Assembly: GCF_004365705.1 (NCBI RefSeq) | Contig: NZ_SOBN01000001.1 | Coordinates: 930,001 to 994,000 of the forward strand | Source of the DNA: Streptomyces sp. 846.5 | GTDB taxonomy: Bacteria > Actinomycetota > Actinomycetes > Streptomycetales > Streptomycetaceae | DNA length: 64,000 bases | Direction of reading: 5' to 3' | Shown here: positions 1 to 7,278 of the stretch, in pieces | Position numbering within the stretch: position 1 is the first letter of the stretch | Layout: each line of letters begins with the position of its first letter | Notes under the pieces: model-generated | The model's input: only the letters and a program-made list of their open reading frames with translations | Database searches by the model: none | What the model was told of the DNA's origin: nothing | Made by a program: the position numbers and the translations under genes

Positions 1-920
1 TGGGCCACCTGGCGCACCTGGGCGGCCAGCCGGGCGGCCTCGGCGACCCCCTCCGGACCTGCGGCGACGGCCGCGGCGGTCAGCTCGGCGCCCGACGCCC
101 GGGCCACATGCCGCACCAGCACGGCGAGCCGGTTCCAGTCGGCCGCAGTCAGCTCCTCGGTCCCCAGCGCGACCGGGACCAGCGCGATTCCGCCGTCCGG
201 CGACAGCGCGGTCAGCACCGTGTCCGGCACCTGCCGCTCCAGCTCCGCGCGGATCCGCCGCACCTTGCGCCGTGCCGCGATGGCGGCGTCCACCCCGGGG
301 GTGCGCTCGTCCGGGTGCTGGGCCGCGGCGATGCTGACGACCCAGTAGCACGCGGGCAGCCGCATGCCGGCGCGTTCGGCAGCCTGCTGCGCCGGGGCGC
401 CGTCCAGCAGCGCCGACAGCAGGGTCTGCCGGGCGCTCTGTTCGTCGCCGAGGACGGCCCGGCTCTCCTGGATGTAGCCGGCGAACACGGATCCGGCGAC
501 CACCTGCAGATAGCGCAGCAGCAGCCGCTGGGCCGCCAGCACATCGGCCAGGTCACCGGGGACCGCGTCGGCCATCATCCGGTCCAGGCACTCGTGCGCC
601 CCGAGGAAGTAGGCGCCGACCACCGCGTCCAGCGGGATGCGTTCCTCCGCCCTGCGCGCGGCCGAACGGTGCATCAGTTCCAGCTGGGCGGTGTCGGGCA
701 GCTTCCCGGTCCGCAGCACCTGCGCGAAGCCCCGGATGCCGCGTACCACGACGCCGGTGACGTCCCCGTGCAGCTGCTCGGCCGGGAGGGTGGCGTAGAC
801 CGGGAGTTCCTCGACCAGCCGGGCCACGATGTCCGCCGCCAACTCGTGCACCGAGACGCTCAGCCGCCACTCCAGTGGGATCCCGCCGATGCTGATCGGG
901 GCATGACTGACAAGCGTCAC
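1..920 (-). CDS. PucR/CdaR-type transcriptional regulator, C-terminus cut by window edge
   Basis: About 306 residues are visible, reading leftward from a GTG at 918-920 preceded by GAGG a few bases upstream; the frame runs off the left edge. The visible part is mostly alpha-helical, with no membrane segment, and resembles the N-terminal sensory region of actinobacterial PucR-like regulators (segments RRAEERIPLDAVVGAYFLGA and LLRYLQVVAGSVFAGYIQES). The family's PucR-type helix-turn-helix would lie at the missing C-terminus. It is divergent from a secreted lipase gene and shares with it a roughly 270-bp intergenic region rich in palindromes, so it is a likely regulator of that gene. The DNA-binding domain cannot be confirmed here; the family call is moderately sure. 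Confidence 0.6.
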   Translation of the reverse strand, partial: MTLVSHAPISIGGIPLEWRLSVSVHELAADIVARLVEELPVYATLPAEQLHGDVTGVVVRGIRGFAQVLRTGKLPDTAQLELMHRSAARRAEERIPLDAVVGAYFLGAHECLDRMMADAVPGDLADVLAAQRLLLRYLQVVAGSVFAGYIQESRAVLGDEQSARQTLLSALLDGAPAQQAAERAGMRLPACYWVVSIAAAQHPDERTPGVDAAIAARRKVRRIRAELERQVPDTVLTALSPDGGIALVPVALGTEELTAADWNRLAVLVRHVARASGAELTAAAVAAGPEGVAEAARLAAQVRQVA

Positions 921-1000
921 AAGGCACCTCGCGAAGTTCCGGCGCCGGTTCGGGGGCCGACCCGGCTGCGGGTGCCCCGATGCGGCGGGGCCCTCCACTA

Positions 1001-1014
1001 TTACCGCTCGGTAA
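1001..1014. promoter_or_regulatory. Inverted repeat TTACCG-CT-CGGTAA
   Basis: A perfect 6+6 bp inverted repeat with a 2-bp centre in the region between the divergent regulator and lipase genes. The size and form suit a dimeric HTH regulator. No binding partner can be named from sequence. Confidence 0.45.
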
Positions 1015-1042
1015 CCCGGATGGGAAGCGGCCCGCCCGGTTT

Positions 1043-1056
1043 TGTGACGCGTCACA
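1043..1056. promoter_or_regulatory. Perfect palindrome TGTGACGCGTCACA, Crp-like operator candidate
   Basis: A 14-bp perfect palindrome about 135 bp upstream of the lipase start. Its TGTGA/TCACA arms resemble CRP/FNR-family half sites, but the spacing is 4 bp rather than the 6 bp of E. coli CRP sites. A related but imperfect GTGAC...GTCA arrangement overlaps the start of the divergent regulator gene (about 907-920). Confidence 0.45.
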
Positions 1057-1124
1057 GATCCGGCGGGGAAAGTCTGCGTTCCCGTCCCAGGTCCGAACCG
1101 GCCGTACCCGACTCATCATGGCGT

Positions 1125-1163
1125 GTCCCCGCCACCCCGGGGACGTCCCCGCCACCCCGGGGA
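1125..1163. repeat. Tandem direct repeat, 20-bp period, in lipase upstream region
   Basis: The 19-bp unit GTCCCCGCCACCCCGGGGA occurs at 1125-1143 and again at 1145-1163. It ends 27 bp before the lipase start codon, so it probably lies in the promoter or 5' leader. Each unit contains the self-complementary CCCCGGGG. Confidence 0.7.
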
Positions 1164-1190
1164 TGCCGTACCCAGCACCCGAGGAGAGCC

Positions 1191-2414
1191 GTGCGCAAGC
1201 CACTTGCCCTGGCCGCGACCGCCGCACTGACCTGCACCTGCATGTTCCTGCCCGGCGTCGGACCGGCGTCGGCCGCCGCCCCGGCCGCCGTCGCCCCCGG
1301 CTCGGTCGTGCCGGACCAGGACCCGTTCTACTCCGCTCCCTCCGACATCGCCCAGTACGCGCCGGGGCAGATCGTCGCGAGCCGTGCGGTGCCGGGCGTG
1401 AACCTCTTCGGGATCCCGGTCCCGGTCGATGCCTGGCAGATCTCCTACCGGACCAACGACTCCCACGACCAGCCCGAACTGGCGGTGACCACCCTGGTCG
1501 TCCCGAAGGCCGCGTGGACCGGGTCCGGCTCGCGCCCGGTGGTCTCGCTGCAGACCCCCGAGGACAGCCTGGGCACCCAGTGCGCACCCTCGTACCAGAT
1601 CGCCTCCGGCTCGGACGTCCAGGACGCGGCGCTCGGCGCCCAACTGCTGGCGGCGAACTGGGCGGTGGCGCTGCCCGACTTCGAGGGCCCCAAGTCGGTG
1701 TTCCTGGCCGGGCCGCAGGCCGGCCACGCGGTGCTGGACGGCATCCGCGCGGTGAAGAACTTCGGCCAGGCGGGCATCGGGACCGCCAACCAGTGGGCCC
1801 TGGACGGCTACTCCGGCGGCGCCGAGGCCACCGGCTGGGCCGCGCAGCTGCAGCCCTCGTACGCGCCCGAGGTCACCCTCGCCGGCGCGGCGATCGGCGG
1901 CACCCCGTCCGACCCGGCCGCGGTGGGCCGCTACATCGACGGGACCGTCTTCGCCGGCTTCGAGTTCGCCGCCGCGCTCGGCATCTCCACCGAGTTCCCC
2001 GAGGCCGGCATCCCCGCCCTGCTCAACAGCCGCGGCCGGCAGGACTTCGCGACGGCGGCCGGGGCCTGCGAGATCAGCCTGCTGGCGACGTTCCCGTTCC
2101 GGAAGCTCAGCTCGGACACCACCGTCTCCGACCCGCTGAGCGCTCCCTCGGTGGCGGCCGTACTGCGCGAGAACACCCTGGGCGCGGCCGCTCCGGCCAC
2201 CCCGGTCTACGACTACCACGCCGACACCGACGAGATCGTCCCGGTCGGCCAGGACAACACCCTCACCAGTGCCTGGTGCGCCCAGGGCGCCACCGTCCAG
2301 AAGGTCCGCGACCTGCTCGGCGAGCACGCGGAGGAAATCGTCGCCCGCGCGGTCTCGGTCGAGGTCTTCCTCGCCGCCCGCTTCGCCGGGAAGTCCCCGT
2401 CCAACACCTGCTGA
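1191..2414 (+). CDS. Secreted lipase, LIP family (secretory lipase)
   Basis: A 407-residue secreted alpha/beta-hydrolase. The GTG start at 1191 follows GAGGAG at 1181-1186 and gives a normal signal peptide (MRKPLALAATAALTCTCMF... ending near ASAAAP). The nucleophile elbow GYSGG puts the catalytic serine at S208. HADTDEIVP near residues 343-351 supplies the acid, and LGEHAEE places a histidine at H379, in the order expected for secretory lipases. Two cysteines, near QCAPS and WCAQG, may form a disulfide. The frame stays open far upstream, but that part has no signal peptide or SD, so the inner start is preferred. It is divergent from a PucR-like regulator and ends 25 bp before a strong hairpin. 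Confidence 0.85.
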   Translation: MRKPLALAATAALTCTCMFLPGVGPASAAAPAAVAPGSVVPDQDPFYSAPSDIAQYAPGQIVASRAVPGVNLFGIPVPVDAWQISYRTNDSHDQPELAVTTLVVPKAAWTGSGSRPVVSLQTPEDSLGTQCAPSYQIASGSDVQDAALGAQLLAANWAVALPDFEGPKSVFLAGPQAGHAVLDGIRAVKNFGQAGIGTANQWALDGYSGGAEATGWAAQLQPSYAPEVTLAGAAIGGTPSDPAAVGRYIDGTVFAGFEFAAALGISTEFPEAGIPALLNSRGRQDFATAAGACEISLLATFPFRKLSSDTTVSDPLSAPSVAAVLRENTLGAAAPATPVYDYHADTDEIVPVGQDNTLTSAWCAQGATVQKVRDLLGEHAEEIVARAVSVEVFLAARFAGKSPSNTC

Positions 2415-2439
2415 GCGTCCGCGGCTCACGCTGGGCACG

Positions 2440-2480
2440 ACACTGCGCGGGAGGGGGCTGCCCCCTCCCGCGCAGTGTCT
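2440..2480 (+). terminator. 19-bp perfect hairpin terminator
   Basis: Perfect 19-bp arms (2440-2458 and 2462-2480) around a CTG loop, with no U-tract, as is usual for actinobacterial hairpin terminators. It follows the lipase gene. It also ends only 11 bp before the ATG of the next gene. Confidence 0.85.
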
Positions 2481-2491
2481 AGGATGCGGCT

Positions 2492-3475
2492 ATGGACGAT
2501 CGCGTACTCGGCAGGACCGGTAGGAAAGTCTCCGTCGTGGGTCTGGGGACCTGGCAGCTCGGTGCCGACTGGGGGGACGTGCGGGAGCAGGACGCGTTCG
2601 CGGTGTTGGACGCCGCCGTGGCCGGCGGGGTGACCTTCTTCGACACCGCCGACGTCTACGGGGACGGCCGCAGCGAGCAGCTGATCGGCCGCTACCTGCG
2701 GGAGCGGCCGGACAGCGGGGTGTTCGTGGCCACCAAGATGGGCCGCCGGGCCGAGCAGCTGCCGGAGAACTACGTCCTGGACAACTTCCGTTCCTGGAGC
2801 GACCGTTCGCGCCGCAATCTGGGCGTGGACCGGCTCGATCTGGTCCAGCTGCACTGCCCGCCCAGCGCGGTCTACGCCGACGGCGCGGTCTTCGACGCGC
2901 TGGACACCCTGGTGGCCGAGGAGCGGATCGCCGGCTACGGCGTCAGCGTGGAGACCTGCGACCAGGCGCTGGCGGCGATCGCCCGTCCCGGCACCGCCAG
3001 TGTGCAGATCATCCTCAACCCGTTCCGGCTGAAGCCGCTGGAGCAGGTGCTGCCCGCCGCGGAGCAGGCCGGGGTGGGCATCATCGCCCGCGTCCCGCTG
3101 GCCTCCGGGCTGCTGTCGGGGCGCTACACCCGGGACACCGTGTTCGGCGCCGACGACCACCGCAGCTACAACCGGCACGGCGAGGCCTTCGACCAGGGTG
3201 AGACCTTCTCCGGCGTCGACTTCGAGACCGGCATCACGGCCGCCGCCGAGTTCGCGGCGCTGGCCCCGGCGGGGGCGACCGCGGCGCAGACCGCGCTGCG
3301 CTGGATCATCCAGCAGTCGGGCGTCACCAGCGTCATCCCCGGCGCCCGCAGCGCGGTCCAGGCGCAGGCCAACGCCGCGGCCGCAGCCCTGCCGCCGCTG
3401 ACCGGGCCGACCCTGGACGCGATCCGGGCCATGTACGACAGCCGGATCCGCGCCCAGGTCCACCACCGCTGGTAG
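2492..3475 (+). CDS. Aldo/keto reductase
   Basis: A 327-residue NADPH-dependent oxidoreductase of the AKR (TIM-barrel) superfamily, probably reducing a carbonyl substrate in the cytoplasm. The full catalytic tetrad is visible: D51 and Y56 in FFDTADVYGDGRSE, K82 in VATKMG, and H121 in DLVQLHCPP. The C-terminal cofactor-binding stretch SVIPGARS is also present. Length is normal. The SD is only a weak AGGA at 2482-2485, and the preceding hairpin leaves 11 bp before the ATG. The gene therefore either starts transcription inside the hairpin, is nearly leaderless, or depends on readthrough. Substrate unknown. Confidence 0.88.
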   Translation: MDDRVLGRTGRKVSVVGLGTWQLGADWGDVREQDAFAVLDAAVAGGVTFFDTADVYGDGRSEQLIGRYLRERPDSGVFVATKMGRRAEQLPENYVLDNFRSWSDRSRRNLGVDRLDLVQLHCPPSAVYADGAVFDALDTLVAEERIAGYGVSVETCDQALAAIARPGTASVQIILNPFRLKPLEQVLPAAEQAGVGIIARVPLASGLLSGRYTRDTVFGADDHRSYNRHGEAFDQGETFSGVDFETGITAAAEFAALAPAGATAAQTALRWIIQQSGVTSVIPGARSAVQAQANAAAAALPPLTGPTLDAIRAMYDSRIRAQVHHRW

Positions 3476-3499
3476 CGCCCACCGACGGGCGCGACCCGG

Positions 3500-3844
3500 T
3501 CAGCGCTCGCCGGGCTCGCGGTGCCCCGCCTCCTCGTGCGCCGCGTTGAGGGCGGTGATGAGCTTCTCCAGCTCGGCGGTTCCGGTTCCTCCGAAGCCGG
3601 CCAGCCGCTTGAGCGGGATGGACGCGATCATCCGGGCCATGTCGACGCCGAGGGCGTTGTCGCCGCTGTCCATCCCGGCCGGGGCGGACCGGGCGAGGAA
3701 CTCGCCCGGCACCGGGGCGGCGGTCGGGTCGGCCATGGCCTCGCCGAGCGTGGAGTCGAGGGTGATCGGCAGGCGGAGCAGGTCGCCCGCGACCGCATAG
3801 CGGCGGGCTCTTCGAGCGACCGAAGCGGAACGCGGTCCCCGCAA
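3500..3844 (-). pseudogene. C-terminal fragment, probably of a GH3 beta-glucosidase
   Basis: An open frame of about 100 useful residues containing LRLPITLDSTLGEAMADP and ARMIASIPLKRLAGFGG. This pattern resembles the extreme C-terminus of actinobacterial family 3 glycoside hydrolases (a 'DSTLGE' segment followed by 'SIPLxRLxxF'). The rest of such an enzyme, normally over 700 residues, is absent. Where the upstream part should be, the sequence switches to an oppositely oriented GNAT gene that also lacks its N-terminus. I infer a deletion or rearrangement scar near 3800-3870. The GH3 assignment is from memory of the family tail and needs an alignment. Confidence 0.45.
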
Positions 3845-3873
3845 GGCCCACCACGCCCGCTGGCCATGCCCCG

Positions 3874-4335
3874 GTGGTCCTGGCCTTCGAGCTGGCGAAC
3901 CGTGCCTACTTCGCGGCCTCGATCTCCGACCGCGGCGACGCGTTCTTCGACCAGTTCGCCGACCGGCACCGCGCCCTGCTGGCTGAGCAGGAGGCCGGCA
4001 TCTGCGCCTTCTACGTGCTGGTGGCCGAGGACGGCTCGGTGCTGGGCCGGTTCAACCTGTACGACATCAAGGACGGCACTCCCGACCTCGGCTACCGGGT
4101 CGCGCAGCACGTCGCCGGCCGCCGCGTGGCCGCCGCGACCGTCCGAGAGCTGTGCCGGCTGGCTGCGGCGCGGCACGGACTGCGCACACTCCGGGCAGCC
4201 ACCACCCACACCAATGCGGCCTCCCAGAAGGTGCTGACCAAGGCCGGGTTCGTCCCGGTCGGACCGGCCGACCCGGCCGACCTCGGCGGCAAGCCAGGCA
4301 CCTGGTATCAGCGCGACCTGGCCCTCCAGCCGTAG
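3874..4335 (+). CDS. GNAT family N-acetyltransferase, N-terminus apparently missing
   Basis: About 153 residues of a GNAT-fold acetyltransferase. LGRFNLYDIKDGTPDLGYRVAQ covers the central strands, followed by the acetyl-CoA-binding helix region (RRVAAATVRELCRLA) and NAASQKVLTKAGFVPVG, typical of RimJ/RimL-like enzymes. The only nearby start in frame is GTG 3874, with no good SD. Homology-like sequence (PTTPAGHAPVVLAFELANRAYF) continues upstream of it without a start codon, so the usual first strand seems to have lost its initiation region. It may be a 5'-truncated gene abutting the GH3-like fragment. Substrate unknown. Confidence 0.65.
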   Translation: MVLAFELANRAYFAASISDRGDAFFDQFADRHRALLAEQEAGICAFYVLVAEDGSVLGRFNLYDIKDGTPDLGYRVAQHVAGRRVAAATVRELCRLAAARHGLRTLRAATTHTNAASQKVLTKAGFVPVGPADPADLGGKPGTWYQRDLALQP

Positions 4336-4534
4336 ACCGTCCGCGGGCCACTGCCCGCGCCAACTCCGCGCCGTGGTCCTCCTCGATGTACAGAGGCCGG
4401 CCCCCGACCCGACTTCACCTCTTTGTTTGCTGATTTGCGCGACTGTGCAACTATTCTCACGATCACGGCGTCGTATCGCTGTGAACGAGGGTGACGTCGT
4501 GAGCATCCTCGATGCGCGGGTGAAGGGTGGGGCT

Positions 4535-5176
4535 ATGACCGACTCCTGGGGTCGGCCGGGCGGTGCCGAGTCGGGCGGGGCAGGTGGGCACCAGCGGCCG
4601 GTCGGCCGGATCGGTCAGCCGGTGGCACAGATGAGCGGACCGCTGTTCGCCGACGAGTATCCGGACGACGCTGCGCGCCCGCCTGCGGTCGGCCCCCGCG
4701 GGAGCACCGGGGAGCGCTCTCCGTTGGAGGAGTCGCAGGCGCCCCGGCCGGGACGCGCGCAGGCGCGGCGCGCGGCGGCAGAGGCCGGACCGCAGGCCGG
4801 AGTGCCGACGGCGGTCGGGATGCTGGTGCTGATCCTGGTGCCGTTGCTGGGCGCAGTGGTCACCGGTAGCGGGCTGAGCCTGCTCTTCACCGTCAGCGCC
4901 GTCCTCGCCGCAGCGGCGTCGGCCTCGCTGGTGGCGCGGCGCGCGTTGTGGTGGATCGTGACGGCGACCCCCGCCGTGGTGCTGCTGGTCGCGCTGGTCG
5001 CCCGCGAAGCGGGGGCTTCGGCCGGCTCCACGACCACCGCCAAGCTGGCGACGAACCTCCTGGGGTGGACCGCGCACGCGTTCCCGGTGATGGCGATAGC
5101 CACCGGCGCGGCGATCGCGGTGACGGTGGTCCGAGCGGTACGGGACAGGCGTACGAAGGAGCAGGGACATGGCTGA
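4535..5176 (+). CDS. DUF6542-like membrane protein upstream of LCP enzyme
   Basis: 213 residues. The ATG at 4535 follows a purine-rich AAGGGTGGGG. The N-terminal 90 residues are charged and Pro/Gly-rich (cytoplasmic, probably disordered). Four hydrophobic segments follow: AVGMLVLILVPLLGAVV, SLLFTVSAVLAAAASASL, WWIVTATPAVVLLVALVA and AFPVMAIATGAAIAVTVV. The protein ends in a basic tail. This architecture, placed directly before a LytR-CpsA-Psr gene, matches the DUF6542 family of Streptomyces. It overlaps the LCP start by 8 bp, so the two are co-translated. A role in envelope-polymer attachment is inferred only from this coupling. Confidence 0.7.
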   Translation: MTDSWGRPGGAESGGAGGHQRPVGRIGQPVAQMSGPLFADEYPDDAARPPAVGPRGSTGERSPLEESQAPRPGRAQARRAAAEAGPQAGVPTAVGMLVLILVPLLGAVVTGSGLSLLFTVSAVLAAAASASLVARRALWWIVTATPAVVLLVALVAREAGASAGSTTTAKLATNLLGWTAHAFPVMAIATGAAIAVTVVRAVRDRRTKEQGHG

Positions 5177-6827
5177 CCCACGGGCGGGACAGGGACGCGG
5201 ACGAGGACGGGCAGCGGCTCCCCGCAAGGCGCGCGGGCAGTCCAAGCTGCTCATGGTGGGCCGGGCGGTCGCGGTCGCGGCCTCGGCCGGGGTGCTGCTG
5301 ACGTCGGGCGTCTCCTGGTACACCTACCATGCGCTGACGACGGGAATGAAGACCTCGGACGCCCTGTCGGTCACTCAGAAGAACGCCCCGCCAAAGGCGT
5401 TGGACAACTCGGTCAACCTGCTGCTGATCGGTCTGGACAGCCGCAAGGACATGAACGGCAACAACCTGCCCAACTGGATAGTCCAGGACGAGCTGCACGC
5501 CGGCGGATCCAGCGACGTCGGCGGCTACAACACCAACAGCCTGATCCTGCTGCACATCCCGGCCGGCGGCGGGAAGGTGCAGGCCTTCTCCATCCCGCGT
5601 GACGACTACGTCCAGACCCTGAACGGCGACGGCTCCTCTCAGGGGATGCACAAGATAAAGGAGGCATACGGGCTGGCGAAAGCCGCCGCCGAGACCAGAC
5701 TGCAAGCCCAGGGCGTCACCGGGGCGGCGCTGGAGCAGCAGAGTCGCGAGGTGGGACGCGAGGCGACGATCACCACCCTGCAAGCCTTCCTCGGGGTGCG
5801 GATCGATCACTTCGCCGAGGTCAACCTGATCGGCTTCTACGACATCGCGCAGGCGGTGCAGCCGATCACGGTGTGCCTCAAGCAGGCCACGTCGGACCCG
5901 GCGATCAGCGGCCAGGGCTCGGGGGCGAGCTTCCACAAGGGGCTGAACACGCTCAACGCGGCCCAGGCCCTCTCATTCGTACGCCAGCGGCACAACATCG
6001 CGGCCACCGCGGCCAACGGCGGCGGATCCGACTTCGCGCGGACCCACCGTCAGCAGGCGTTCATCTCCTCGGTGGAGTACAAGCTCAAGAAGGAGGGCCT
6101 GTTCAGCGACCTGGGCAAGATGCAGAGCCTGCTGAACGTGGTCAAGAAGGACATCGTGCTGGACAACCAGTGGAACATCCTCGACTTCGCCCAACAGGCC
6201 CCCAACCTGACCGGCGGCAACGTGGTGTTCAACACCCTGCCGATCACCGGGTTCGCCACCCGTAACCAGGAGTCGGTCAACCTGGTCAGCCCCGACCAGA
6301 TCAAGCACATCATGCAGCAGCTGATCGGCCACGACCCCGCACCGGCGGCCTCCGCCTCCGTCTCGGCCACGGGCGCCGCAAGCGCCGCACCGGTCAAGAC
6401 CGCCCCCGCCGTGGTGGACGTGCTGAACGGTTCCGGCGTCACCGGCGGTGCCGCCGCCGAGTCGAAGGCCCTGGTGGCCCAGGGCTACACCGCCGGTCTG
6501 GTCAGTTCGCACAGCGCGCGCTCGCACACCACCGTCCTCTACGGCGCGGGAGCCGACACCGCGGCCCAGCAGATCGCCGCGAAGCTGAACGCCGGCACCC
6601 CGACCGCGAGTTCCACGGTCAGGGCGGGACACGTCGAGGTCATCCTCGGAGCCGGATTCAGCCTGCCGACGGCAACCGGCTCGGACGGCGGAAGCGGCAC
6701 GGGCAGCAGCACGGGCACCGGCACGGGAAGCAGCTCAGGCAGCGGTTCCGCAGGTTCCGCCACGCCCGTGAGCGTGCCCATGCAGGGGGACGCCGTGACG
6801 GCCGGCGGCATCCCCTGCGTCGACTGA
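5169..6827 (+). CDS. LytR-CpsA-Psr (LCP) family protein with LytR_C domain
   Basis: 552 residues, membrane-anchored with an extracytoplasmic catalytic domain. LCP proteins transfer undecaprenyl-linked glycopolymers (teichoic acids, arabinogalactan-like polymers) to peptidoglycan. A basic N-tail and one TM segment (VGRAVAVAASAGVLLTSGVS) precede the LCP domain. Its signatures are LLLIGLDSR, NTNSLILLHIPAGGGKVQAFSIPRDDYV, KIKEAY, the NLIGFYDIAQAV region and ALSFVRQRH. After an Ala/Ser linker comes a LytR_C domain (VVDVLNGSGVTGGAAAESKALVAQGY onwards), then a Gly/Ser/Thr low-complexity stretch (about 500-530). Co-translated with the preceding membrane protein. A second LCP gene lies at 47930-49576. 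Confidence 0.9.
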   Translation: MADPRAGQGRGRGRAAAPRKARGQSKLLMVGRAVAVAASAGVLLTSGVSWYTYHALTTGMKTSDALSVTQKNAPPKALDNSVNLLLIGLDSRKDMNGNNLPNWIVQDELHAGGSSDVGGYNTNSLILLHIPAGGGKVQAFSIPRDDYVQTLNGDGSSQGMHKIKEAYGLAKAAAETRLQAQGVTGAALEQQSREVGREATITTLQAFLGVRIDHFAEVNLIGFYDIAQAVQPITVCLKQATSDPAISGQGSGASFHKGLNTLNAAQALSFVRQRHNIAATAANGGGSDFARTHRQQAFISSVEYKLKKEGLFSDLGKMQSLLNVVKKDIVLDNQWNILDFAQQAPNLTGGNVVFNTLPITGFATRNQESVNLVSPDQIKHIMQQLIGHDPAPAASASVSATGAASAAPVKTAPAVVDVLNGSGVTGGAAAESKALVAQGYTAGLVSSHSARSHTTVLYGAGADTAAQQIAAKLNAGTPTASSTVRAGHVEVILGAGFSLPTATGSDGGSGTGSSTGTGTGSSSGSGSAGSATPVSVPMQGDAVTAGGIPCVD

Positions 6828-6924
6828 CCCGTGGGGGAATACCCGTCCGGATGTCGGTGTACGCAGCCCCACCGTCGGGTCCGTACTCTGATGCGGTGAC
6901 AGAGCCCACCACAGGGAGACAAAG

Positions 6925-7278
6925 GTGACCGGAAGCACCGACCCATCGGCCCCCGCACCGCAGGTGCTGGCCGAGGCCGCGGCCTCCTTCGGCATGCTCG
7001 CCTCGCCGGTACGACTGCACATCCTGTGGATCCTGGCGTCGGGCGAGTGCGACGTGACCGGGTTGTCGGAACAGGTCGGCGGGGCCCTGCCGGCGATCAG
7101 CCAGCACCTGGCCAAACTCAGGCTCGCCGGCCTGGTGCGCTCCCGGCGCGAGGGCCACCGCCAGGTCTACCTGGTGGACGACCCGCACCTGGTCGCCCTG
7201 GTCCAGTCGATGATCGACCACCTCACCGACACCAGCCCGGCGCAGCGCCAGGCGGACCGCCGTGCCCGGGCTCTCTGA
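6925..7278 (+). CDS. ArsR/SmtB-family metal-responsive repressor
   Basis: 117 residues from a GTG start preceded by AGGGAGACAAAGG. The winged-helix core is clear: LASPVRLHILWILASGECDVTGL, then recognition helix PAISQHLAKLRLAGLVRSRREGHRQVYLV. The C-terminal helix carries D86-x-H88-x10-H99-x2-D102, matching the alpha-5 metal site D-x-H-x10-H-x2-(H/E/D) of CzrA/NmtR-type sensors, so a Zn, Ni or Co response is plausible. Its 3' end overlaps the start of a P-type ATPase gene by 17 bp, so the two are probably one autoregulated metal-transport operon. The metal cannot be decided from sequence. Confidence 0.85.
   Translation: MTGSTDPSAPAPQVLAEAAASFGMLASPVRLHILWILASGECDVTGLSEQVGGALPAISQHLAKLRLAGLVRSRREGHRQVYLVDDPHLVALVQSMIDHLTDTSPAQRQADRRARAL

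Noticed and set aside
108..1190. Very long plus-strand open frame upstream of the lipase GTG
   Set aside because: High-GC shadow of the minus-strand PucR-like gene; no signal peptide or SD, and composition lacks coding character until 1191.
553..1587. Large minus-strand Arg/Pro-rich frames over the lipase gene
   Set aside because: Antisense shadows typical of GC-rich DNA; the lipase frame has clear motifs and signal peptide.
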